DNA of 64,000 nt from an alpha proteobacterium U9-1i (GTDB lineage Bacteria; Pseudomonadota; Alphaproteobacteria; Caulobacterales; Aquidulcibacteraceae), in the NCBI GenBank assembly GCA_000974665.1, contig BBSY01000002.1, forward strand, positions 248,001 to 312,000, written 5' to 3'. Below the pieces are notes generated by a model. That model did not search any database, was not told the DNA's origin, and saw only the letters and a program-made list of their open reading frames with translations. Made by a program: the position numbers and the translations under genes. Positions 1 through 8,798 of the stretch are shown here, one piece after another (within the stretch, counting starts at the first letter, position 1; every line of letters begins with the position of its first letter).

Positions 1-625
1 CGATGTCCGGCGCGCAATAGTCGAACAATTCATCGCACTTGCCGCTGGCGCGACCATGATGCGAGCCGACAATAGCGTTTACCGAACGCAAGTCGGCGCG
101 AAACGACGGCGACTTCAAGAGTTCGAGCCAACCTGGCCTTTCGAGATCGCCGCCGAACAGAATGCGGAAGCGTCCATACGTGACGAATACCGCAACGCTC
201 AAGTCATTGGTGGTGGTGAAGGGGTAGCCATAGCTATTGTAATAGGCTCTGACGCCAACGCCGCCGAGGTCAGCACGGAGACCAATCAGGCCTGGGCCGA
301 GCGATTTCAAAATCGCATGCGCCTTGGCCACGCCATCGTCCATGCCTTGGGTTTTCATCGCCTTCAGTGCGGCGGCATCGACACTTGGATTGCTATAGAT
401 GGCGCCGATCTCGAGCTGATCCCAGACGTAGGGAAGATCATCGACATGGTCTTCGTCGAGATTTTGCACGATCAGCATTTCGATCCGGTTGCCGGCGAAG
501 GCGACGGACGGAAACCAGGGATCAGCGCCTTCCCGAAAGCCGCAATCGATCATCAAGTGCTTGCCGTTCGGGCCGGTGATCATGGCGCAGGCGCCGTGCT
601 TTACGTCAAAGATCTGAACCTTCAT
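1..625 (-). CDS. Metallo-beta-lactamase-fold hydrolase, ComEC/Rec2-like (partial)
   Basis: The frame is open from the ATG at 625 to the window edge, giving at least 208 residues; the C-terminus lies outside. It starts MKVQIFDVKHGACAMI, followed by an LMIDCG strand typical of the MBL fold. Residues 54-64 read QNLDEDHVDDL, which resembles the HxDxDH metal site of ComEC-type MBL domains with Asn in place of the first His. Later FGGDLE and GSHHG match the conserved GGD and HHG motifs. The ATG overlaps the stop of the upstream membrane-protein gene by four bases (ATGA), so the two are probably translated together. The substrate is unknown; family members act on phosphodiester or other esters. The plus-strand frame across this stretch is a shadow. 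Confidence 0.85.
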   Translation of the reverse strand, partial: MKVQIFDVKHGACAMITGPNGKHLMIDCGFREGADPWFPSVAFAGNRIEMLIVQNLDEDHVDDLPYVWDQLEIGAIYSNPSVDAAALKAMKTQGMDDGVAKAHAILKSLGPGLIGLRADLGGVGVRAYYNSYGYPFTTTNDLSVAVFVTYGRFRILFGGDLERPGWLELLKSPSFRADLRSVNAIVGSHHGRASGKCDELFDYCAPDI

Positions 626-1338
626 GCTGGTACGGCCGCGCGCGGCCCCTCCGTTCGCGCGCCGGCGACCGCAAGCGCGGTGCATACCAACCGGCGTCCG
701 TGATGGCGCGCAGCACGGGCGGACAGGATGAGCTGTCCGACGAGTGCTGCGCTGTAGAGCGCGGCGTGTCCGGCGCTCGGAAAACTGAAGAGCGCGCTCA
801 ACCCAAGAATCGGGATCATCAGCGCCGCGAGGAAGGCATAGTCTCGCGTGAACAAATATTCGCGGTGCGCGTGCTCGACGCCGGCGTCGCTCTCGACCGA
901 TTTGAAGATGCGATACCAAAGCCGATTCTGGTCGGCCGCGGTGATCGGCAACGCAGAAAACTTCGCGGCCAAGGCGCTCATGTCGACTCGCTCGTCGCCG
1001 GGTCCCCAGCGCGTGAAGGCTTCAGCGCCCGGCAACGGATCGTTGATGCGCAGATAGATAAGCCGCGCTTTGGTGAGCGCATCGACCTGAGCATTGAGAA
1101 TGCCGATGAAGATGAGACCGAGCGCAGCGGGCGCTGCGGACTGCCAGTCATCAAACGCCCCTAGCCAATCGCCCGCGGCGAGGGCGCCCGAGCGCTGCAG
1201 CGCGAAGAAGGCCACCAGGTTGGCGGCGACGACGGCGTAGAGCCGGAGCGCGTTTTGGTCTTTCAGCGGCAGCGACACTGGCGAATCCTGTTCTGCGTAC
1301 GTTCTAGCACGAGTCGTTGACGCTTTCCGCCACGCCAA
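622..1338 (-). CDS. Four-TM membrane protein coupled to the MBL hydrolase
   Basis: I do not recognise the family. The protein has two hydrophobic segments near the N-terminus (around residues 34-50 and 70-87), a soluble middle of about 80 residues, and two more hydrophobic segments near the C-terminus, so it is probably an inner-membrane protein. A GTG at 1278 with an AGGA seven bases upstream would remove 20 unlikely polar residues and may be the true start. The stop overlaps the ATG of the MBL gene. The gene diverges from the antitoxin/PIN operon, and the shared intergenic region holds the repeats at 1371-1454. A two-gene membrane-plus-hydrolase module beside a toxin-antitoxin pair would fit a defence role, but that is inference. 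Confidence 0.7.
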   Translation of the reverse strand: MAWRKASTTRARTYAEQDSPVSLPLKDQNALRLYAVVAANLVAFFALQRSGALAAGDWLGAFDDWQSAAPAALGLIFIGILNAQVDALTKARLIYLRINDPLPGAEAFTRWGPGDERVDMSALAAKFSALPITAADQNRLWYRIFKSVESDAGVEHAHREYLFTRDYAFLAALMIPILGLSALFSFPSAGHAALYSAALVGQLILSARAARHHGRRLVCTALAVAGARTEGPRAAVPA

Positions 1339-1370
1339 GGAACCAAGCTCAGCTAAGAAGCATTATATTC

Positions 1371-1454
1371 GAAATAAACGAAACAGTCAACGCAATAAAC
1401 GAAACGACAGAGGAAACAAATTGTGCACAGCGTTAAGTCATTTCGTTTATTGCG
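1371..1454. promoter_or_regulatory. Triple AATAAACGAAA repeat, operator-like, in a divergent promoter region
   Basis: CGCAATAAACGAAACGAC at 1391-1408 is repeated as its reverse complement at 1437-1454 with one mismatch. A third direct copy of the core, GAAATAAACGAAACAGTC, lies at 1371-1388. The AT-rich repeats stand out from the GC-rich surroundings. They sit between the leftward membrane/MBL genes and the rightward antitoxin/PIN genes. Toxin-antitoxin operons are commonly repressed by the antitoxin at such repeats, and the antitoxin here has a helix-turn-helix, so autoregulation is likely. Confidence 0.65.
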
Positions 1455-1524
1455 TTTAAACGCCATGTGCGTAGAGTGCCGGGACTGAACCGTAAACCAC
1501 CGTTAACCAATGGAGACGCCGACC

Positions 1525-1989
1525 ATGGCTACGCGGGTTCGCACCACTGAAAACAAGCCGACGCCCGAGGATGTGGCCTTGGCGCGGGAAGCGAGCCGTC
1601 ACCTTGTCCAACACCTCCCCGCCACGGGCGAGGCGATCCGGCTCAAGGTGCTGAACGAAGGAAACGACACCTCAGTCGTCGAGGTGCCTACGATGGCGAT
1701 GCGCCTGCTGGTCGATATCCTGCAGCACATGTCGCGCGGGGAGTGCGTGACGCTGTTTCCGATCCATGCGGAGCTAACGACTCAGGAAGCGGCCGACCTC
1801 TTGAATGTGTCACGGCCCTATCTGGTCACGCTGCTCGACGAAGGAAAAATCCCGCATCACAAGACGGGCTCGCACCGTCGGGTGCGCATTGAAGATCTGC
1901 TGGCTTACAAATCTCTCGTTTCTACCGATCGCGGCAAAGCGCTCGACGCTCTAGCCACCCTCGGCCAGGACATCGATCCGGAATACTAA
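1525..1989 (+). CDS. Excisionase-family antitoxin (helix-turn-helix)
   Basis: This is a protein of about 154 residues. Its C-terminal half carries an excisionase/MerR-like DNA-binding segment: LTTQEAADLLNVSRPYLVTL, then a wing region ending GSHRRVRIEDLLAYK. The upstream half would contact the toxin. The ATG at 1525 has GGAG nine bases upstream; an in-frame ATG at 1510 is the alternative. The stop is followed directly by the GTG of the PIN-domain gene, so the two form one operon, the usual order for excisionase-like antitoxins paired with PIN_3 toxins. The operator-like repeats lie just upstream. Confidence 0.85.
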   Translation: MATRVRTTENKPTPEDVALAREASRHLVQHLPATGEAIRLKVLNEGNDTSVVEVPTMAMRLLVDILQHMSRGECVTLFPIHAELTTQEAADLLNVSRPYLVTLLDEGKIPHHKTGSHRRVRIEDLLAYKSLVSTDRGKALDALATLGQDIDPEY

Positions 1990-2574
1990 GTGCGACATGG
2001 CGCAGCGTTCACGGCGTTCTTCGACGCCAACGTGCTCTACCCTTTCCAGCTGCGTGATCTCATCATGCGGCTGGCGCTTAGAGATTTGTTTCGGGCAAAG
2101 TGGTCGGCGGCGGTCCATGACGAATGGATCGCCGCAGTCCAGCGCAACAATCCGAGCATAGATCCAGCCAAGCTGCAGCAGACGCGCGCGTTGATGGATG
2201 AACATGCGCGCGATGCGGTCGTGTCCGGCTACGAATATCTCCTCGAGCCCTTCAAGACATTGCTGCCCGATCCCAGCGACGCGCATGTGTTGGCAGCCGC
2301 ATCGCATGGCCGCGCCGACGTCATTGTCACTGCCAATGTGCGCGACTTCCCCCCCGACGTGCTCAATCGCTTTCAGCTGCACGCCCAGCACCCGGACGAA
2401 TTCATCGCCCATCTCATCGACCTTGACACCGCGCGCGCCATCAGCGCGGTGCATGATGCGCGGCACGCATTGGTCAACCCGCAAAGAAGCGTAGATGAAT
2501 TTTTGTCGCTATTGGAACGCGCCGGCTTGCCGCAAACCGTGGCCCTGCTCAGGCCGTTCGGCAATTTCTTCTGA
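1990..2574 (+). CDS. PIN-domain ribonuclease toxin (VapC-like, PIN_3)
   Basis: The 194-residue protein opens with FFDANVLYP, the first acidic strand of PIN nucleases. DPSDAHVLAAA and VTANVRDFP follow in the middle, supplying the further acidic residues of the metal site. PIN toxins of this type cleave RNA. The start is a GTG immediately after the antitoxin stop with no intergenic gap; no in-frame ATG is near. The gene product is expected to be held inactive by the upstream antitoxin. The RNA target cannot be read from sequence. Confidence 0.85.
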   Translation: MRHGAAFTAFFDANVLYPFQLRDLIMRLALRDLFRAKWSAAVHDEWIAAVQRNNPSIDPAKLQQTRALMDEHARDAVVSGYEYLLEPFKTLLPDPSDAHVLAAASHGRADVIVTANVRDFPPDVLNRFQLHAQHPDEFIAHLIDLDTARAISAVHDARHALVNPQRSVDEFLSLLERAGLPQTVALLRPFGNFF

Positions 2575-2610
2575 ACCGCGCACTCGCTCGCGCGTACGGC
2601 CGGGACGCAC

Positions 2611-3582
2611 ATGAAGTCTACCTGCGAGATTGATCTAGATGAGGATGGACGCGGCGCGCTCTCCGCTGCGAGCCTGCTCAGCCACCTTTGCGTCGACGCA
2701 ACCACGCACCAGGGCCAAAAGCAGGTCGCCCTCGCCCGCTATAATCGTTCAATCGCTCGCATCGGAGAGAAGACCGCACGGGCCGCTAAGAAGTTAGAAG
2801 ACTGCATCCGCGAGGAAACATCGAAGGGGCTCGATCATCTTGGCGCGCCGAGGGATGAGGAGCTTATTGATGCGTTGGAGCTCGCACTCTACGCAGCCGC
2901 GGAACACACTGACGACCTGAAATTTATTGCGCGCGAACTCGCAGGCATCCGAGGTGACAATCCTGACAAGGCGGCCGAGCGGCTTGAGCGCGCGCTGAAG
3001 CCTGTACGCCACCGCGTTTCCATGATCACCAACAAGATCAAGCACGCTCAGTGGCGCCTCGCGCTAGTGCGACAAGGTTTTATACTTGGCGACGTCCCCC
3101 TCGTGCTGCACGGTTTGGTGTTGACCAGCGTATCTGCAGAACGCGTGGGGCTTGAGTCTCTCCCTCCTGACGGCGCGCGCGTGATCGCGATTCCGTCCCT
3201 TCTGTGGTCGGTGCTTGAGTTTCTCGTCCTAGCCTCTGAAGCCCTTACCGCGTACCTCGACCCTACCGGCGCCGAAAAAGCGGCGATGGCGCCCGTCGCG
3301 GTGGCGCCTCTGGCCGCCGCTATCGTTGCTGTAGCTCGACTGCCTCTCTATGCGTTCGAAGAAGAGCACACGCATCAACGGCTGCGCGTACTCATCGTCG
3401 TCGCGAGCGAAGCTGCGAACGAAAAGCTGCGTTCAGACCTCTATGGATCAATCAGCCAAAAGTGGGACCGCCAAGCATCGGGCGCCGCGGGCGGGTTTCG
3501 CTTCGCAGTCCAAGGCGACGGCGTCAGTAGGACGTTTGATTTCCCGACGCTGAAGAACGTCTCCTTGCTGCACTGGGACTAA
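2611..3582 (+). CDS. Hypothetical protein, helical with a hydrophobic middle
   Basis: This is an unrecognised 323-residue protein. The N-terminal half is rich in charged residues with helical periodicity (arginine/glutamate-rich, about residues 40-150). Residues about 200-250 are hydrophobic and alanine-rich and could be membrane-associated. The C-terminus is soluble. It begins 36 bases after the PIN gene on the same strand and could be co-transcribed. It lies between the toxin-antitoxin pair and the convergent dynamin genes, so it may be cargo of the same island. No catalytic motif is visible and I assign no function. Confidence 0.6.
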   Translation: MKSTCEIDLDEDGRGALSAASLLSHLCVDATTHQGQKQVALARYNRSIARIGEKTARAAKKLEDCIREETSKGLDHLGAPRDEELIDALELALYAAAEHTDDLKFIARELAGIRGDNPDKAAERLERALKPVRHRVSMITNKIKHAQWRLALVRQGFILGDVPLVLHGLVLTSVSAERVGLESLPPDGARVIAIPSLLWSVLEFLVLASEALTAYLDPTGAEKAAMAPVAVAPLAAAIVAVARLPLYAFEEEHTHQRLRVLIVVASEAANEKLRSDLYGSISQKWDRQASGAAGGFRFAVQGDGVSRTFDFPTLKNVSLLHWD

Positions 3583-3859
3583 GAGCGCGCGCCCTTCATG
3601 AACGACTGCTTGTGAGAAACTCATGCAATTCGCAACGTCTCTTTCTGCCCCAACGCAGAAGTGAGTGTCGCGGTTCTGATCCTTTGCCTCCCACCATCTT
3701 GCCGCGGGTCGACAGTTCAATTCCGCCGTCGTCTCCCATTTCTCTTGTCGAACCGCCGCCGCATTCCAACACGCGACATTGCGACCTCGCCGTACGTTGC
3801 CGCACATGTGCAGCCATCTCGATCACCTCTAGCGATTACGGTCAGAAACGTGCGCGTCC

Positions 3860-5524
3860 TCACGCCACAGCCCGCGCACGTGCGTGATCAACCTTCGAAA
3901 CAAAGTCGGCGAGCCGCTCCCGCGGCCGCTCATCAGGCGGAGCAACAACGGTGATGGATGGCGGCTCTAGCAGCTCTTTGGCAAGCGCGCGCACCCGCGG
4001 CTGACAAGCGAGCGCCGCACGAGACGCGGTCGATGCTGCACTCCGCACCGCACCGCGCGTCGCACTTGCAGCCGCCTCGACCTCGCTATCGCGGCCCTTT
4101 AGCCAACTCGCAACGCGGCCCCATGAGAGTTTCGGTTGCCGTGTGCTCACCGTGCCGATCACCGCCTCAAATCGCGCGCGTGGCGATTGCGCGCCCGATC
4201 CTTCTGGCAAAAACGCCGTTTCGATTCGACCTGCCATCTTTGCATCAAGCGGAACCGCTTCAGGGTCACTCCCTATTGCGGCCAGGCGAGCGATGAGACC
4301 TTTCCTGCGCGTCTCAACCGCTGAGGTCGCGCCGTTGACCAACGGCCCAGCAACATTCACGCCGACGCTGTACCCGTTCTCGCTAACCCCGCTCGCTGCA
4401 TCTCGTCCTGCGCGCGCGATCTCATCATCGAGACCTTGGAAAGCTTGCGCAACCGCAGCATCGATCTCCGCACGGATGGCATCCCGTCGATCCATACGCG
4501 CACGATAGACCTCATACCTACTCGCGGCCTCCGTGTAGGCCGCCTCAATTTCAGTCTGCGCCTCAAGCGCCCACGCCGCGCACACGTCGAGGGTACGTGC
4601 CACGCGTACAAAACGCGCCGCTTTCACCGTCAAGTCCGAGCGTCTCGCCACTGAACGGAGCAATCTGAAGAGCTCACGTCCACCAAATGTTACGCCAATA
4701 AACGCTTTGCGCACTAGAGTCGCATCGACGATGCAAAGTTTCTCAACATGGCGCTCATCGAGACCTATCTCGCCTATGGCGCTGCGTAGCGCTTGGCGGT
4801 GTGCAGGCGCGACATCGCGGAGAAATTCGCGCCAAGCGTTTGCCCCTTTCTGCGAAGTCATCGCGTTCAACACCAATTGAATGACGTGCGCCCCGCACAT
4901 CTCGACCAAATAGGCCAAGAAGGCGCTGTCCTGTTCGCTGAAGGCCGGCTCGGAGCGAAATACCCACAATATGAGATCCGCTTCCGAAGCTAGATCGAGC
5001 GCCACTTCGTCCATCTCGCGCGTGTCGCGAAGGCCCGGCAAGTCCACGAGCACGACATTCGGGGCTATCTCTAGGCGCGGGGCGTCAATCTCAGCTTGGA
5101 GAGCCATCTCGTTGAGTTCGCGCCGACGCCCATCTTCTGTGTAGAGAGAAGTATGCCGGCTTAGCGTTTCCGCGTTCGCCTCGATTTCTTGCATAGCCCC
5201 GGATCGACTTTGGATACGCACTTGCTGAGGCGAGCGCCGACGCAATACCGCAGGGGCCCCGGTCTCAGGCAAGCTTCCGGACGGCAAAATTGGCCATCGT
5301 GCCAGCTGATTGATCAGTGTCGACTTGCCAGCCTTGAAAAGGCCCGACACGCAAATGTGAATTTCTTCGCGCTCGAGAACCTTAAGCACCTTCTCGACAC
5401 GCACTCGCAAACCTTGCGGGCAATCGTGCGGCATCGCGCTCACGGCCGAGCGAACGGCACGCGCCACATCCTCAAGCCGTGCACGCGCGCGCATTTGCGC
5501 GTCGTTTGCGAGCGCGTCCGTCAT
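3860..5524 (-). CDS. Dynamin-like GTPase (partner of the TIR-dynamin)
   Basis: The 554-residue protein has a P-loop GLFKAGKSTLIN at residues 61-72 and a G3 motif DLPGLRD at 161-167, followed by a long helical C-terminal half as in bacterial dynamin-like proteins. A canonical NKxD is not obvious; LVLNAMTSQ near 217-225 may take its place. Bacterial dynamin-like proteins remodel or stabilise membranes in a GTP-dependent way and often occur as unequal pairs. The gene starts 27 bases after the stop of the TIR-dynamin gene on the same strand, so the two form one operon. The role in anti-phage defence is inferred from the TIR-bearing partner and the neighbourhood. Confidence 0.85.
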   Translation of the reverse strand: MTDALANDAQMRARARLEDVARAVRSAVSAMPHDCPQGLRVRVEKVLKVLEREEIHICVSGLFKAGKSTLINQLARWPILPSGSLPETGAPAVLRRRSPQQVRIQSRSGAMQEIEANAETLSRHTSLYTEDGRRRELNEMALQAEIDAPRLEIAPNVVLVDLPGLRDTREMDEVALDLASEADLILWVFRSEPAFSEQDSAFLAYLVEMCGAHVIQLVLNAMTSQKGANAWREFLRDVAPAHRQALRSAIGEIGLDERHVEKLCIVDATLVRKAFIGVTFGGRELFRLLRSVARRSDLTVKAARFVRVARTLDVCAAWALEAQTEIEAAYTEAASRYEVYRARMDRRDAIRAEIDAAVAQAFQGLDDEIARAGRDAASGVSENGYSVGVNVAGPLVNGATSAVETRRKGLIARLAAIGSDPEAVPLDAKMAGRIETAFLPEGSGAQSPRARFEAVIGTVSTRQPKLSWGRVASWLKGRDSEVEAAASATRGAVRSAASTASRAALACQPRVRALAKELLEPPSITVVAPPDERPRERLADFVSKVDHARARAVA

Positions 5525-5551
5525 ATTTTACCCCCCTGAGACGCCCTAGTG

Positions 5552-8044
5552 CTAACCCGCCTTCTTCATGGCCGCGCTCACCTCTTCGTCCATCGTGGCA
5601 ATGACGCTCAAGGCGCTTAAAGTCTCGCTGCGCTGTGCACCCAACCGCTCAATCAATTGCGCTTTGTCTTGGCTATCGCGCGTCAATTGCTCAAGACGGG
5701 TCAAATTGGCCCGTTGAATGTTGATGATCTCCGCGAGTCCCCCCGCCATCCGCGCGCGAATTTCGTCGAACCATTGCCCGATTGACGCACGCAGCTGCGC
5801 CTTAGCGTCAGTGTTCTGCGCAAGCTCGCGCAATTTGGGTTCAACCGCAGCCCAGGCCTTCTTCTTCAGCCGCTTTTCGATGTCGGCCGTCGAACCAAAC
5901 ACGGCGCCCGCAAGCGCGCCCCCCGCGCCAATGAGAGTGACAATGAGCGTCGGCGGAAACGCTATGTGCAGTAAGGTTGTCACCAACGCCACGCCGAATC
6001 CCGCCGCTAACGTTCCACCTATGGCACCCGCGACGCCGCGCCAGCCGCCTAATCCTACAATCCCCAGCGGACCAAAGAGCAACGCGCCCGATACAACCGA
6101 CGCGGCCATCTCCATCTCGCCGACTATTTTGCCCTCACCACCCAAACTCGGCTTGAGCGCCGTGATCCTCGCTTGCATGTTTTGCAAGATCTCGGCGATC
6201 TCTTGAGCTTGCGCGCGCAGCGCCGACAACATCTGGTCCATTGTGGGCTTCAAATCTTGCGCCAGCCCCGTTTTTTCGGTGGGTGCGCTTGCCCACGTCT
6301 CTAAATCCGAGCGAACGAGCGCATTGATCTTGTCGGCAGTGCGACTAACCCATTTCGAATTCTGGATCGTGCCTGCGCCAAGCTTGTCCAAGAACCCGTC
6401 AACACCGAGCGAAACGCCGTCGAGGCGATCAGGCAGGGAGAACGCGATCTGGCCAACCTTGGCTTCGAAACTTCGCTGCGCGGCCGCTTCAATCGCCTCC
6501 TTCGAACTCGATAACAACGACTCAATCGAAGCTTGTTTACGCTCGATTCGCGCCAAATCATCGCCACACGCCTTGATCGTGTCGCGCAATGCGCCAACGT
6601 CAGCCGTGGCCCCCGCGATTAGGGCTTCGGTCGAACGCTCTAAGTTTTGTGCGAGCGGCGCCAGCTCCCGCAAGGCCTTTAAGACGTGAGCCAGATATCG
6701 CTCGGAAATCAAGAACGCCGCTAAGCGCCGTTGGATCGGGCCGAGCCCCGATTGCTCCGACAGTTGTCCGTCGCGCTTATAGCTCGCCTTCAGTCCGTCG
6801 CGGAAATGCGCAAAGAAGACTTCCTGCTCCGCTAGCGTCTTATGAGGATCCAGACTCAGCCTGGCTCTAACCACCTTCTCGAGATTGGGCGACGGCGGCA
6901 TCGTATGATCGCCGCGCATATTCACCAGCGTAAACGTCTTGCCGGCGCGCTCTGTAACCTCTTCGGCGAACTCGATCTCATCGGTTCCGGCCAAAGGTTC
7001 ACTGCGATAGACGATGACCGCCGCATCAACTTCGGCCAGAGCTTGGCGAGTCAGTTCGGTGCGGCGCGGATTCTCGCTTATGCCAGGCGAATCCATAAGC
7101 GTGACGCCGGCGCGCAGCAACTTGGACGGCCAACCTACCTCGAATTCGGCAATCGTGTCGAAGATGTTTGTTTCACCTCCATGCAGGTAGATCCGTGCAC
7201 GTTCATGGAAGTCTTGAAACGACCAGTCCGTCATCGCCGCGCCAATGCTGTTGCGGCTCTGATCCCAAATAAACGGTCGGCAATAGGGTTCGTCCGCATA
7301 GCGCAATTTGATCAAAGTCGCGGTGCAAGGCAGATCCTCGACCGGTAGCGGCGCTTCACTGACCCGCTCTGTCGGGCCTAGCAACGCGTTGAGCAGCGTC
7401 GACTTGCCGACCTTCATCCTCCCCACCACCGCGATGGTGAAAAGGTCGTCGCGCGAAAGCCGCTCAAGCACCGCGTCGATTGAGCGTGCAATTTCAGGCT
7501 GCGCAACGTCAGAGCCGGCGGCGATCCCGCGCAGCGGACCCGCGATCCCTGCGATTTTCTCTTGGTGTGCAGTGCGCGCCGCGCGGACTGTGTCAGACAA
7601 CGCATGAGGCGACGCCGACACTCCGTCAGCGGCGGCCTTCCTGACAAGGGACTTCAATCGATCGACGAGGATGCGCCATTCTCCGTCGTTGCGATCAACA
7701 CCGGCAGCGAAGTCCGCGCCCTGCACCATGCCAAATGGTGCAGGCGGGCGAAGATTCGCCTCAATGCTAATCGGCACCAGGACTTGGCGGTCGAACCCTT
7801 TCATGGCTTCCGCCTGCACAAATGGAGATGCGATCGAGTATTGCGACCAAATCACGACAATCGCGGGAGCTGCATCAAGATGCGCGTTGATCTCTTGCAG
7901 CCAGTTGCCGCCGTACTCGAGCTGCCGATCCCAATAGACTGGAAGGCCCTCAGCCTTCAGCGCCTCAACAATCGGAGCAACGCGGTCGCGATCCTCCCGC
8001 GCATAACTCAGAAAAATCTCCGATAGGTCTGCGCGTCCGTTCAT
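5552..8044 (-). CDS. TIR domain-dynamin-like GTPase fusion
   Basis: The protein has 830 residues. Residues 9-130 form a TIR domain: EIFLSYAREDRD, then VYWDR, and SPFVQAEAMKG, where E79 aligns with the glutamate that NAD-cleaving TIR domains use. A dynamin-type GTPase follows, with VVGRMKVGKSTLLN at 206-219 and DSPG at 318-321. Residues about 646-719 are a glycine/alanine-rich hydrophobic hairpin, probably the membrane paddle, flanked by coiled-coil-like helices. TIR domains in bacterial immunity degrade NAD or make cyclic ADP-ribose signals. The inferred model is that GTPase or membrane sensing switches on the TIR effector. It is first in an operon with the second dynamin. Confidence 0.9.
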   Translation of the reverse strand: MNGRADLSEIFLSYAREDRDRVAPIVEALKAEGLPVYWDRQLEYGGNWLQEINAHLDAAPAIVVIWSQYSIASPFVQAEAMKGFDRQVLVPISIEANLRPPAPFGMVQGADFAAGVDRNDGEWRILVDRLKSLVRKAAADGVSASPHALSDTVRAARTAHQEKIAGIAGPLRGIAAGSDVAQPEIARSIDAVLERLSRDDLFTIAVVGRMKVGKSTLLNALLGPTERVSEAPLPVEDLPCTATLIKLRYADEPYCRPFIWDQSRNSIGAAMTDWSFQDFHERARIYLHGGETNIFDTIAEFEVGWPSKLLRAGVTLMDSPGISENPRRTELTRQALAEVDAAVIVYRSEPLAGTDEIEFAEEVTERAGKTFTLVNMRGDHTMPPSPNLEKVVRARLSLDPHKTLAEQEVFFAHFRDGLKASYKRDGQLSEQSGLGPIQRRLAAFLISERYLAHVLKALRELAPLAQNLERSTEALIAGATADVGALRDTIKACGDDLARIERKQASIESLLSSSKEAIEAAAQRSFEAKVGQIAFSLPDRLDGVSLGVDGFLDKLGAGTIQNSKWVSRTADKINALVRSDLETWASAPTEKTGLAQDLKPTMDQMLSALRAQAQEIAEILQNMQARITALKPSLGGEGKIVGEMEMAASVVSGALLFGPLGIVGLGGWRGVAGAIGGTLAAGFGVALVTTLLHIAFPPTLIVTLIGAGGALAGAVFGSTADIEKRLKKKAWAAVEPKLRELAQNTDAKAQLRASIGQWFDEIRARMAGGLAEIINIQRANLTRLEQLTRDSQDKAQLIERLGAQRSETLSALSVIATMDEEVSAAMKKAG

Positions 8045-8467
8045 TCAACAACTCCCGCTTGCCACCCTGGATAGCATGTCGAACGCCGTTGTCATCACTG
8101 TCCCGGGCGGCAATGGGCGGTCCCTGCGCCTGTGTCGGCTCCAACGACGTCCGCGAGAAGCCAACCGCATTGGGGGCGCGTTGAGGTTCGAGTGTTCGGT
8201 ACTCTTGTGAGCAACCGACAATCAGCGCGCTGTTTCTAATGGCCTTACGAATGTCGGAGGCATAGCGATTGCGCGGGCGTCACCCCTAAGCCTCACCTCA
8301 CGGCGCATGGCAATGGTCAGTTCCTCATGGACGAAAGCCGGCTCGTTCGTTCGCGCGACACTGCCGCTTACACCCACTTGCTGCATAGCATTTCCATCAC
8401 TTTGGCCCGCGTCCGCTTCACCGCCTCTCAACGTTCCCAGAGATATCCGCTTCTGCCCCCAAGCAGA
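8045..8467. other. Intergenic stretch upstream of the TIR-dynamin operon
   Basis: No convincing gene is seen in these 423 bases. A short leftward frame at 8222-8431 lacks recognisable features and is likely spurious. The stretch should hold the promoter of the leftward GTPase operon and the 3' end of the regulator transcript. I see no clear repeat or terminator. Confidence 0.5.
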
Positions 8468-8755
8468 CTACCCTGCGACCTCGCCGGCACTGATCATCGC
8501 TTTTCTCACCTCGGAGACCAAGCGCGATGGGTCCATTCCGATGACTTGGGCGAACCGAATAAGCTCGATCACATCAATGCGTCGCTGACACGTTTCGATC
8601 TTCGCCACTTGAGACTGGTTCCAGCCGAGCGCATCAGCAACGCCCTGTTGGCTGAGGCCTGATGCCTTCCGGCGCTGCACCAGCAGCTCGATAAACTGCT
8701 GGTACCTATCGTCATGCAGAGACGCTACGCGCGTCTTTTTGCTTCGACGGCCCAT
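8468..8755 (-). CDS. XRE-family helix-turn-helix regulator
   Basis: The roughly 95-residue protein begins MGRRSKKTRVASLHDDRY. A classic Cro/CI helix-turn-helix follows: LVQRRKASGLSQQGVADAL and then WNQSQVAKIE. A longer version from an ATG at 8791 adds 12 residues; the shorter start is preferred because its basic N-terminus looks natural, though neither start has a clear ribosome site. It lies upstream of the TIR-dynamin operon on the same strand and diverges from the next gene. It may regulate the island, which is inference. Confidence 0.75.
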   Translation of the reverse strand: MGRRSKKTRVASLHDDRYQQFIELLVQRRKASGLSQQGVADALGWNQSQVAKIETCQRRIDVIELIRFAQVIGMDPSRLVSEVRKAMISAGEVAG

Positions 8756-8798
8756 TGCGGGCGGGGTAAGCCGACAATAGGATAATGCCATTTTCGGC

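Noticed and set aside
56..703. A 215-codon rightward frame at the left edge
   Set aside because: It is the shadow of the leftward MBL gene, whose frame shows clear strands and metal motifs; the rightward translation has no recognisable features.
8222..8431. A 69-codon leftward frame upstream of the TIR-dynamin gene
   Set aside because: No ribosome site, no family pattern and biased composition.
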